Shown here: positions 1 through 7,732 of the stretch, piece after piece
Layout: each line of letters begins with the position of its first letter
Position numbering within the stretch: the stretch's first letter is position 1
Assembly (NCBI GenBank): GCA_910578805.1
Contig: CAJTRS010000003.1
Coordinates: forward strand, 1 to 38,948
Origin: an uncultured Muribaculaceae bacterium
GTDB lineage: Bacteria > Bacteroidota > Bacteroidia > Bacteroidales > Muribaculaceae
Direction of reading: 5' to 3'
Length of the DNA stretch: 38,948 nucleotides
The notes under the pieces: model-generated
Told to the model about the DNA's origin: nothing
The model's input: the letters and a program-made list of their open reading frames with translations, nothing else
Database searches by the model: none
Program-made: the position numbers and the translations under genes

Positions 1-1183
1 TCCGATACTCGACCGCGAAATCTACAACAAGCCGCTGATATACCTTGACAACACGGCTTCCACACAGACGCCGCGACGAGTGGTGGAAGAGATCGAGAAA
101 ATGTATTTCACCCATAAGGCCAATGTGCACCGCGGGGTGCATACCCTGTCGCAGGAAATGACTCTGCTCATGGAGCAGACCCGCGAAAGGGTGCGCGATT
201 TCATAGGCGCAGAATCGACCTCAGAGATAATATTCACCCGCGGCACCACCGAAGCCATCAATTTGGTGGCCTCGAGCTACGGCGGCATGCTGTCCGAAGG
301 CGACGAAGTGATACTGACAGTAATGGAGCACCACGCCAACATAGTGCCCTGGCAGTTGCTACGCGACAGGCGCGGTATAGTTATCCGCACAGTTCCTATG
401 CTGGCCGACGGCTCTCTTGACATGGACGCCTACCGCAACATGCTCGGCCCGCGCACCAAAGTGGTATCGGTGACACATGTGTCCAATGTACTCGGCACGG
501 TCAATCCGGTAAAAGAGATCATCAAGGCCGCACATGAAGCCGGAGCCGTGGCTCTTATAGACGGAGCTCAGGCCATAGCCCACCGGACTGTCGATGTCCG
601 TGACCTCGGAGCGGACTTCTATGTGTTTTCATCACACAAGATGTATGGCCCCACAGGTATAGGAGTGCTGTACGGACGTCGTGAACTTCTCGAAAAGATG
701 CCGCCATATCAGGGTGGAGGCGAGATGATCGGCCACGTCACGTTTGAGCACACCGACTATGCCGAACTGCCTTTTAAATTCGAAGCCGGCACACCCGACT
801 ATGTTGGCATAGCCGCACTGCGCACCGCCATCGACTATCTCACCGGAATAGGCATAGATCGTGTGGCCGCGCACGAAATCGACCTGATGGAATACACTAC
901 ACGGCAGATGCTCCGGATACCGGGTATGCGCATATTCGGCACAGCGCCGGGCAAGGAAGCTATAATATCGTTCCTTATAGGCAACGCCCACCACTACGAC
1001 ACCGGCATGCTGCTCGACAAGCTCGGCATAGCCGTACGCACAGGCCACCACTGTGCCCAGCCCCTTATGCAGACTCTCGGCATCGAGGGCACTGTCAGAG
1101 CTTCGATGGCCCTTTACAACACCCGTAGGGAATGCGACACATTCATTGCCGCACTGACACGCGTGGCATCAATGCTTTTGTGA
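1..1183 (+). CDS. sufS: SufS-type cysteine desulfurase (5' end cut off by window)
   Basis: PLP enzyme that takes sulfur from L-cysteine as a protein persulfide, releasing alanine, and feeds the SUF iron-sulfur assembly machinery in the cytosol. The reading frame is open from base 2, so the gene starts outside the window; 393 residues are visible, and the family's usual 400-410 suggests that only 10-20 are missing. The first visible part carries LIYLDNTASTQTP, the class V aminotransferase start typical of SufS. The PLP lysine lies in SSHKMYGPTGIG and the persulfide-forming cysteine in RTGHHCAQP, the short-loop group II (SufS) arrangement. Stop at 1181-1183, with the next gene starting 2 bases later, so the two are probably co-transcribed. 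The remaining suf genes would be expected upstream, outside this window. Confidence 0.95.
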   Translation, partial: PILDREIYNKPLIYLDNTASTQTPRRVVEEIEKMYFTHKANVHRGVHTLSQEMTLLMEQTRERVRDFIGAESTSEIIFTRGTTEAINLVASSYGGMLSEGDEVILTVMEHHANIVPWQLLRDRRGIVIRTVPMLADGSLDMDAYRNMLGPRTKVVSVTHVSNVLGTVNPVKEIIKAAHEAGAVALIDGAQAIAHRTVDVRDLGADFYVFSSHKMYGPTGIGVLYGRRELLEKMPPYQGGGEMIGHVTFEHTDYAELPFKFEAGTPDYVGIAALRTAIDYLTGIGIDRVAAHEIDLMEYTTRQMLRIPGMRIFGTAPGKEAIISFLIGNAHHYDTGMLLDKLGIAVRTGHHCAQPLMQTLGIEGTVRASMALYNTRRECDTFIAALTRVASMLL

Positions 1184-1185
1184 CC

Positions 1186-1899
1186 ATGACACTGACCCAT
1201 GACGAACGCGCACGCTACGCCCGACACATTTCGCTACCGGAATTCGGCGAGGAGGGACAGTTGCGGCTCAAACGCGGCAGCGTGCTCGTGATAGGGGCTG
1301 GCGGACTGGGATCACCTGTGGCCATGTACCTCGCGGCCGCAGGGGTAGGACGTATCGGAATAGCCGATGGCGACAATGTGGACATATCCAACCTACAGCG
1401 GCAGATCATACACACCACCGCCGATATAGACCGCCCAAAGGTCATCTCCGCCGCCCGTAAGATGAAAGACATAAATCCCGACATAAAAGTGGAGCCGATC
1501 AACACATTTATCGACAGCCGCAACATAAGTAATATCATCGAGACCTACGATTTTGTGATCGACGCCACGGACTCCATGGGCATAAAATTTCTGGTCAACG
1601 ACACCTGCGTGGACATGGGTAAGCCCTATAACCACGGAGCTATATGGCATTACGAAGGGCAGACCATGACCGTGCTCCCCGGCACAGCCGACTACCGCTC
1701 ACTTTTTCCGGAAGAACCGGCAGCCGACAGCGTCAATACCCTACCGCAAGGACCATTGGGAGTAGTGCCCGGCATACTCGGCACCATACAGGCCGCCGAA
1801 GCCATCAAATACCTGTCCGGGGCAGGGACTCTTCTCACCGACCGCCTCCTGCGCTTCGACCTCCGCACCATGCAGTTCCACGTCATAGCCCTCAGATAA
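1186..1899 (+). CDS. HesA/MoeB/ThiF-family E1-like adenylyltransferase lacking zinc and catalytic cysteines
   Basis: Resembles the enzymes that adenylate the C-terminus of ThiS or MoaD before sulfur transfer. The nucleotide-binding site is intact: VIGAGGLGSPV near residues 36-46, SNLQRQ near 71-76 and the ATDS segment. The ATG at 1186 is preferred to the in-frame one at 1132, because the latter lies deep inside sufS. The product is 237 residues. The positions that normally hold the CxxC zinc pairs and the sulfur-relay cysteine are changed: DYRSLFPEE stands where CYRCLFPE is usual, and the C-terminus stops before the second CxxC. The only cysteine is in NDTCVDMG. It may activate a carrier protein without forming a persulfide, or work on something else. 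Its position right behind sufS supports a role linked to sulfur or thiamine/molybdopterin metabolism. Confidence 0.85.
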   Translation: MTLTHDERARYARHISLPEFGEEGQLRLKRGSVLVIGAGGLGSPVAMYLAAAGVGRIGIADGDNVDISNLQRQIIHTTADIDRPKVISAARKMKDINPDIKVEPINTFIDSRNISNIIETYDFVIDATDSMGIKFLVNDTCVDMGKPYNHGAIWHYEGQTMTVLPGTADYRSLFPEEPAADSVNTLPQGPLGVVPGILGTIQAAEAIKYLSGAGTLLTDRLLRFDLRTMQFHVIALR

Positions 1900-1908
1900 A
1901 GGCTATTG

Positions 1909-2499
1909 TCACTCGGGCTGCCATATCCGGGCTATACGGTCCGACTCTGTGATCCGACGCACCGGCCGGCACGGTGACCCGATGGCGAGTGTCATAGGCG
2001 GTATATCGGACGTGACCGTACTTCCGGCTCCTATCACGGCACCATTGCCAATAGTCACACCGGGCAATATGGTGACATTGCCGCATATCCACACATCATC
2101 GCCTATGGCCACCGGCCTGGCACGCATCACGCCGGCAGCCCTCTGCACGGGGTCGAGCGCATGCACTATGGTATATATACTCACATTGGGCCCTATGAAC
2201 ACACGGTCTCCTATAGCCACAGGAGCCTCGTCGAGTATGGTAAGGTTATAATTGGACACGAAATCGCGCCCGATGCTGATATATTCGCCGAAATCGCACC
2301 GGAACGGACTATGGATCGTGAAATTATCGCCCACCGATCCGAGAAGCGAACGGATTATGGAACGGCGCTCCACAATATCCGACGGCAACAAGGCATTGAA
2401 CCTATGACAAGCGTCCTCCGCCGCCAGCAACTTTCTCGACACCTCGGGGTGAATTCCGTTCACCCACTCCCCTCTCTGCAGGGCATCTATAATTTCCAT
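1909..2499 (-). CDS. Maltose/galactoside O-acetyltransferase family (left-handed beta-helix)
   Basis: Acetyl-CoA-dependent O-acetyltransferase of the Maa/LacA/NodL group; its sugar substrate cannot be read from sequence. The 196-residue product begins MEIIDALQRGEW, then has the N-terminal helical maltose-acetyltransferase region and hexapeptide repeats such as IGDRVFIGPNVSI and IGDDVWICGNVTILPGVTIG. The likely catalytic histidine is in the VHALDP motif. The frame is open upstream to 2586 and would add a hydrophobic 29-residue stretch. I chose 2499 because the family normally begins there and because a TACCTTTG -7 box lies at 2529-2536, which would leave the longer start untranscribed. It converges on the ThiF-like gene with only 9 bases between stops. 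Confidence 0.9.
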   Translation of the reverse strand: MEIIDALQRGEWVNGIHPEVSRKLLAAEDACHRFNALLPSDIVERRSIIRSLLGSVGDNFTIHSPFRCDFGEYISIGRDFVSNYNLTILDEAPVAIGDRVFIGPNVSIYTIVHALDPVQRAAGVMRARPVAIGDDVWICGNVTILPGVTIGNGAVIGAGSTVTSDIPPMTLAIGSPCRPVRRITESDRIARIWQPE

Positions 2500-2528
2500 A
2501 TCCTGTAAAAAACGTTCAATTACACATG

Positions 2529-2536
2529 CAAAGGTA
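2529..2536 (-). promoter_or_regulatory. Candidate -7 box for the acetyltransferase
   Basis: Minus-strand TACCTTTG matches the Bacteroidetes TAnnTTTG -7 consensus and sits 30 bases before the chosen ATG at 2499. No convincing TTTG -33 element is visible at the expected distance. Confidence 0.5.
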
Positions 2537-2594
2537 ACAATAAAAAAGCATATCATAATAACTATTAATTTAGCCTGCAGAGCCATACAAAATC

Positions 2595-2626
2595 TTTGGA
2601 TAAATGTGGATAATTTAGTAACTTCG
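2595..2626 (+). promoter_or_regulatory. Promoter of the pyruvate:ferredoxin oxidoreductase gene
   Basis: TTTG at 2595-2598, a 20-base spacer, then TAACTTCG at 2619-2626, one mismatch from TAnnTTTG. This predicts a transcript starting near 2630 and a leader of about 80 bases before the ATG at 2710. No strong hairpin is seen in that leader. Confidence 0.6.
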
Positions 2627-2709
2627 CGGTGTATATCGGCATGATTTGCAAGTATTGGCCGCTATGCTGTGAAACAGAAACTTAATTTCCACAAATAGAT
2701 TACAAACTT

Positions 2710-5700
2710 ATGAGTAAGGAAAAGAAATTCTTGACTTGCGACGGTAACCAGGCCGCGGCACATATCTCGTATATGTTCTCGGAAGTTGCCGCCATCTATC
2801 CCATCACCCCGTCATCGACAATGGCTGAATATGTCGATGAGTGGGCTGCTGCCGGACGTAAAAACATTTTTGGCGAGACTGTCCTCGTACAGGAAATGCA
2901 GTCGGAAGGCGGTGCCGCCGGTGCCGTTCACGGTTCACTTCAGGCCGGTGCCTTGACCACTACCTACACTGCATCGCAGGGCTTGCTTCTGATGATCCCC
3001 AATATGTACAAGATAGCCGGCGAGCTGCTGCCGTGTGTGTTCCACGTGTCGGCCCGTACCATCGCGTCACATGCACTCAGCATCTTCGGCGACCATCAGG
3101 ACGTAATGTCTGTGCGCCAGACCGGCTTCGCCATGTTAGCCGAAGGCAGCGTGCAGGAAGTCATGGACCTGTCCGGTGTCGCCCACCTGTCAACCATCAA
3201 GAGCCGCGTGCCTTTCGTAAACTTCTTCGACGGTTTCCGCACCTCGCATGAGATACAGAAAATCGAAGTTGTTGACCAGGAAGACCTCGCTCCGCTTCTT
3301 GACCGCGAGGCACTGGCCGAATTCCGCAAACGCGCCCTCAGCCCCGACGCTCCCGTAGCCCGCGGCATGGCCGAAAACGGCGACGTATTCTTCCAGCACC
3401 GCGAATCAAGCAACAAATACTACGATGCAGTGCCTGAAGTGGTAGAGGACTATATGAAACAGATAAGCGCCATAACCGGCCGCGAATACCATCTGTTCAA
3501 CTACTACGGCCACCCCGAGGCAGAGCGCGTGATCATAGCCATGGGTTCCGTGACCCAGGCCGCACAGGAAGCCATTGACCACCTTATGGCCAAAGGCGAG
3601 AAAGTAGGTATGGTATCGGTTCACCTTTATCGTCCGTTCTCGGCAAAGCACTTCCTTGCCGCAGTGCCCAAGACTGCCAAGCGCATCGCTGTGCTCGACC
3701 GCACAAAAGAACCCGGAGCCAACGGCGAGCCCCTCTACCTTGACGTAGCCGAATGCTTCTACGGCGTGGCCGATGCCCCGATGCTTGTATCGGGCCGTTA
3801 CGGTCTGGCCTCGAAGGACACCACTCCCGCACAGATCATCTCGGTATTTGACAACCTCGCACTCCCCCAGCCCAAGACCGGTTTCACCGTCGGCATCATC
3901 GACGATGTGACCTTCAAATCGCTGCCTCCCGTAGAGGAGATAGCCCTGAGCGGCGAGAACACCTACGAAGCCAAATTCTACGGCCTCGGTGCCGACGGCA
4001 CAGTTGGTGCCAACAAGAACTCCGTGAAGATCATCGGCGACAACACCCAGAAATACTGCCAGGCCTACTTTGCCTACGACTCCAAGAAATCGGGCGGCTT
4101 CACCTGCTCCCACCTGCGTTTCGGCGATGACCCGATCCGCTCCACTTACCTGGTGACGACACCCAACTTCGTGGCTTGCCACGTACAGGCCTACCTGCAC
4201 ATGTACGATGTGACCCGCGGTCTGCGCGACGGAGGCACATTCCTGCTCAACACCATTTGGGAAGGCGAGGAACTTGCCAAGAATCTGCCCAACAAGGTGA
4301 AGAAATATTTCGCCGACCACAACATAACCGTTTACTACATCAACGCGACCAAGATAGCACAGGAGATAGGTCTGGGCAACCGCACCAACACCATACTCCA
4401 GAGCGCATTCTTCCGCATCACCGAAGTTATCCCCGTTGATCTGGCCGTAGAGCAGATGAAGAAATTCATCGTAAAGAGCTATGGAAAGAAGGGACAGGAC
4501 GTAGTTGACAAGAACTATGCGGCTGTGGACCGCGGAGGTGAATACAAGCAACTCACTGTCGATAAATCATGGAGCAACCTGCCCGATGACGAAAAAGCGG
4601 CCAACAGCGATCCCGCCTTCATCAACGAGGTTGTACGCCCCATCAATGCCCAGGACGGTGACCTCCTCAAAGTATCGGCATTCGTAGGCCGCGAAGACGG
4701 CACATGGGAGCAGGGCACTGCAGCTTACGAAAAGCGCGGTGTGGCTGCGTTCGTGCCTGAATGGAAAGAGGAAAACTGTATCCAGTGTAACAAGTGTGCC
4801 TACGTCTGCCCTCACGCCTCGATACGTCCGTTCGTACTCGATCCCAAGGAAATGGAGTGCGCACCCTTTGGCGAAGACGCCACCCTGCCCGCCATCGGCA
4901 AGACATTTGCCGGTATGCGCTTCATGCAGGCCGTTGACGTGCTTGACTGCCTCGGCTGCGGCAACTGTGTTGACGTATGTCCCGGCAAGAAGGGCGTGAA
5001 GGCTCTGGAAATGAAACCGCTCGAGACTCAGCTCGACGTGCAGAAGGAATGGGATTACTGCGTGGCTTCTGTGGCCTCCAAGCAGGACCTTGTTGACATC
5101 AAGGCCAACGTCAAGAACAGCCAGTTTGCAACTCCCCTCTTCGAATTCTCCGGCGCATGCTCCGGTTGCGGCGAGACACCTTATGTGAAACTCATAAGCC
5201 AGCTCTACGGCGACCACGAAATGGTAGCTAACGCCACAGGCTGCTCTTCCATTTACTCCGGTTCCGTACCCTCCACACCCTATACTACCAACGCCAAGGG
5301 TCATGGTCCCGCATGGGCCAACTCCCTCTTCGAGGACTTCGCCGAATTCGGTCTCGGCATGTCGATAGCCAACGAGAAACTCCGCTCGCGCCTGGCCGAC
5401 AAGATGACCGCTGCCACCAACTGCCCCAACTGCAGCGATGAGATCAAAGCTCTGGCACAACAGTGGCTCGACAACAGCGAAGACGCTGTAGTGACACGCG
5501 AAGTGGCCGACAAGCTCGTGCCTCTTTGCGAAGCCTGCGGCTGCGACACATGCAAGGCTATCCTTGACCTCAAGGGCTACATAGTGAAACGCTCACAGTG
5601 GATCATAGCCGGCGACGGTGCCGCTTACGACATAGGTTTCGGCGGTCTTGACCACGTGCTCGCATCAGGCAAGAATGTCAATGTGCTCGTTGTTGACACC

Positions 5701-6279
5701 GAGGTTTACTCCAACACCGGCGGTCAGGCTTCCAAAGCCACCCCGCTCGGCGCCATCGCCAAATTTGCCGCATCGGGCAAGCGTATCCGCAAAAAAGACC
5801 TCGGCCTGATAGCTTCAACCTACGGCTACGTTTATGCCGCACAGATAGCCATGGGCGCCGACCAGGCACAGACCCTCAAGGCTATCCGCGAGGCCGAAGC
5901 TTACGACGGACCTTCGATCATCATAGCTTATGCACCCTGTATCAACCACGGAATCCGTGCCGGCATGGGCAAGGCTCAGCAGGAAGAGGCCAACGCCGTG
6001 GCATGCGGTTACTGGCACCTGTGGCGTTACAACCCCGCCCTGGAAGACGAAGGCAAGAACCCCTTCACTCTCGACAGCAAGGAACCCGACTGGGACGCTT
6101 TCGAAGACTTCCTCAAAGGTGAAGTGCGCTATGCTTCAGTAGTAAAACAGTACCCCAACGAAGCAGCCGAACTCTTCGCGGCAGCCAAGGCCAACGCACA
6201 GTGGCGTTACAACAACTACCGCCGTCTGGCACAGCAGCAGTGGGGTGTCGATCCCGAAGTAGGCAATCTGCCCAAGTAA
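2710..6279 (+). CDS. nifJ: Pyruvate:ferredoxin (flavodoxin) oxidoreductase
   Basis: Oxidatively decarboxylates pyruvate with CoA to acetyl-CoA and CO2, reducing ferredoxin; a central step in anaerobic energy metabolism. The single 1189-residue chain has the usual fused order: pyruvate-binding N-terminal domain (YPITPSSTMAEYVDEW near residue 30), transketolase-like domain, an 8Fe ferredoxin domain with CIQCNKCAYVC (from residue 690) and CLGCGNCVDVC (from 747), then the TPP domain with GDGAAYDIGFGGLDH and NTGGQASKATPLG. Proximal-cluster cysteines appear at 817, 820, 845 and 1077. A second group of cysteines at 905, 908, 940, 943, 945 and 948 is not needed for the known clusters. It is flanked by its own promoter and a strong terminator, so it is probably transcribed alone. 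Confidence 0.98.
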   Translation: MSKEKKFLTCDGNQAAAHISYMFSEVAAIYPITPSSTMAEYVDEWAAAGRKNIFGETVLVQEMQSEGGAAGAVHGSLQAGALTTTYTASQGLLLMIPNMYKIAGELLPCVFHVSARTIASHALSIFGDHQDVMSVRQTGFAMLAEGSVQEVMDLSGVAHLSTIKSRVPFVNFFDGFRTSHEIQKIEVVDQEDLAPLLDREALAEFRKRALSPDAPVARGMAENGDVFFQHRESSNKYYDAVPEVVEDYMKQISAITGREYHLFNYYGHPEAERVIIAMGSVTQAAQEAIDHLMAKGEKVGMVSVHLYRPFSAKHFLAAVPKTAKRIAVLDRTKEPGANGEPLYLDVAECFYGVADAPMLVSGRYGLASKDTTPAQIISVFDNLALPQPKTGFTVGIIDDVTFKSLPPVEEIALSGENTYEAKFYGLGADGTVGANKNSVKIIGDNTQKYCQAYFAYDSKKSGGFTCSHLRFGDDPIRSTYLVTTPNFVACHVQAYLHMYDVTRGLRDGGTFLLNTIWEGEELAKNLPNKVKKYFADHNITVYYINATKIAQEIGLGNRTNTILQSAFFRITEVIPVDLAVEQMKKFIVKSYGKKGQDVVDKNYAAVDRGGEYKQLTVDKSWSNLPDDEKAANSDPAFINEVVRPINAQDGDLLKVSAFVGREDGTWEQGTAAYEKRGVAAFVPEWKEENCIQCNKCAYVCPHASIRPFVLDPKEMECAPFGEDATLPAIGKTFAGMRFMQAVDVLDCLGCGNCVDVCPGKKGVKALEMKPLETQLDVQKEWDYCVASVASKQDLVDIKANVKNSQFATPLFEFSGACSGCGETPYVKLISQLYGDHEMVANATGCSSIYSGSVPSTPYTTNAKGHGPAWANSLFEDFAEFGLGMSIANEKLRSRLADKMTAATNCPNCSDEIKALAQQWLDNSEDAVVTREVADKLVPLCEACGCDTCKAILDLKGYIVKRSQWIIAGDGAAYDIGFGGLDHVLASGKNVNVLVVDTEVYSNTGGQASKATPLGAIAKFAASGKRIRKKDLGLIASTYGYVYAAQIAMGADQAQTLKAIREAEAYDGPSIIIAYAPCINHGIRAGMGKAQQEEANAVACGYWHLWRYNPALEDEGKNPFTLDSKEPDWDAFEDFLKGEVRYASVVKQYPNEAAELFAAAKANAQWRYNNYRRLAQQQWGVDPEVGNLPK

Positions 6280-6300
6280 TTCCGTTTTCCCATTGATAAT

Positions 6301-6343
6301 GCGGAGCGCCCTCCTGACCGGAAGGCGCTCCGCTTATTTTATT
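6301..6343 (+). terminator. Intrinsic terminator after nifJ
   Basis: A perfect 10-bp GC-rich stem, GCGGAGCGCC at 6301-6310 with GGCGCTCCGC at 6324-6333, enclosing a 13-base loop and followed by TTATTTTATT. It lies 21 bases after the nifJ stop and separates nifJ from the convergent serine dehydratase gene. Confidence 0.9.
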
Positions 6344-6410
6344 ACAGCCCGGAAATGATAGCCTAAAGGCCTCAGGCATCAACTGATATTGGAGAATGTT
6401 ACTATGTCAA

Positions 6411-7616
6411 TTACTCCCCTGGCCAGGTACGGGCGAGGCCTCCCTCGCCGGTCTCCTTGTAAATGGAGGGCAGGTCGTGACCGGTCTGTTTCATGACCTC
6501 GACCACGCGGTCAAACGACACCCGATGCACACCGTCGGTAAAAGCCGAATAAAGATTGGCATCGAGAGCCCTGGCGGCGGCATAAGCATTGCGCTCTATG
6601 CAGGGTATCTGCACCAAGCCGCATACCGGATCACACGTCATGCCCAAATGATGCTCGAGTCCCATTTCAGCGGCATACTCTATTTGAGACGGACTTCCGC
6701 CAAACAACTGGTTGGCCGCAGCGGCAGCCATGGCACAAGCCACACCGACTTCACCCTGACAGCCTACTTCGGCACCGGCTATAGAGGCATTATGTTTGAC
6801 AATGTTGCCTATGAGTCCGGCCGTGGCCAAAGCCCGATATATCCGGGCATTTGAGAAATCACGGCTTTTCTGCAAATGATACAACACAGCCGGCAGCACT
6901 CCGCACGAGCCACATGTAGGCGCTGTGACAATCTCGCCTCCCGAGGCATTTTCCTCGCTCACGGCGAGCGCATAGGCAAACACAAGCCCTCGCGACTGCA
7001 GACTGCTCTTGTAACCCGATGCCCTCACATAATATGTGGCGGCACGACGCGGCAGATGCAACGGGCCCGGCAACACGCCTTCGCGGTCAAGTCCCCGCTC
7101 CACAGCGGCACGCATCGTCTCCCACACCTTAGCCAGATACTGCCATACACCGGGTCCCTCGCACTCCTCCACATATTCCCAATAGGTGCGGCCGGTGCGG
7201 TTGCACCACTCAAGTATCTCCGTAAGGGTGCTCATGGCATACACCTCGTCGGATTCTGCGGTGGAAGCATTTTCTTCGGCAAGCTGGCCGCCTCCCACGC
7301 TATAAACCACCCAACGGTCGGTTACAGCATCAGAGGCATCATAGGCACGGAATTCCATGCCGTTAGGGTGAAACGGAAGAAACACCTGAGGCTGCCACAA
7401 TATGGTCACCGGAGCCACGGGCGATAGCGTTTCCTCAATCGCCACATCTGTAAGGTGACCGCGGCCGGTGGCGGCAAGGCTGCCATAGAGAGTGACTTCA
7501 AAACGCGAAGCCTGAGGATTACGTCGGGAGAAAATACCGGCGGCATACCGCGGCCCCATAGTGTGACTGCTCGACGGACCGGTACCTATGCGGTAGAGTT
7601 CGGTAATGGATTTCAT
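6411..7616 (-). CDS. sdaA: L-serine ammonia-lyase, iron-sulfur type, single chain
   Basis: Converts L-serine to pyruvate and ammonia with a catalytic [4Fe-4S] cluster. The 401-residue protein starts MKSITELYRIGTGPSSSHT, the N-terminal (beta) domain motif that includes the conserved SSSHT serines. The alpha-type catalytic domain fills the second half, with TAPTCGSCGVLPAVL. The three cluster cysteines have the C-x41-C-x10-C spacing known for this family: the one in EVGCQGEVG, the one in GMTCDPV and the one in VQIPCIERNA. An additional cysteine in PVCGL is not a ligand position. The pyruvate formed could feed the PFOR encoded next door, though the two genes converge. Its start codon lies only 25 bases after a strong minus-strand hairpin, and I see no promoter between them. 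Confidence 0.96.
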   Translation of the reverse strand: MKSITELYRIGTGPSSSHTMGPRYAAGIFSRRNPQASRFEVTLYGSLAATGRGHLTDVAIEETLSPVAPVTILWQPQVFLPFHPNGMEFRAYDASDAVTDRWVVYSVGGGQLAEENASTAESDEVYAMSTLTEILEWCNRTGRTYWEYVEECEGPGVWQYLAKVWETMRAAVERGLDREGVLPGPLHLPRRAATYYVRASGYKSSLQSRGLVFAYALAVSEENASGGEIVTAPTCGSCGVLPAVLYHLQKSRDFSNARIYRALATAGLIGNIVKHNASIAGAEVGCQGEVGVACAMAAAAANQLFGGSPSQIEYAAEMGLEHHLGMTCDPVCGLVQIPCIERNAYAAARALDANLYSAFTDGVHRVSFDRVVEVMKQTGHDLPSIYKETGEGGLARTWPGE

Positions 7617-7628
7617 AGAGTTGTCTTG

Positions 7629-7683
7629 GATATGAAAAGAACTCAGCCCGACTTGGGCTCTTATGCTCTCAAGTCGGGCTGAG
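7629..7683 (-). terminator. 14-bp perfect hairpin between the PpiD-like gene and sdaA
   Basis: CTCAGCCCGACTTG at 7642-7655 pairs perfectly with CAAGTCGGGCTGAG at 7670-7683. Read on the minus strand, the stem is followed by TTCTTTTCAT, so it fits an intrinsic terminator for the gene ending at 7733. It ends just 25 bases before the sdaA ATG, which leaves no room for an ordinary promoter. sdaA may therefore depend on readthrough. Confidence 0.75.
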
Positions 7684-7732
7684 TGATATTGTAAGATTAA
7701 TGTGTCGTCTTAAAAGAGCTTTCAGTGATGAA

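Noticed and set aside
3406..4551. A 381-codon open frame on the minus strand, antisense to nifJ (similar ones at 4567-5460 and, plus strand, 8219-8947).
   Set aside because: They lie wholly inside strongly supported genes, their translations show no recognisable domains, and they follow from codon bias in G+C-rich genes.
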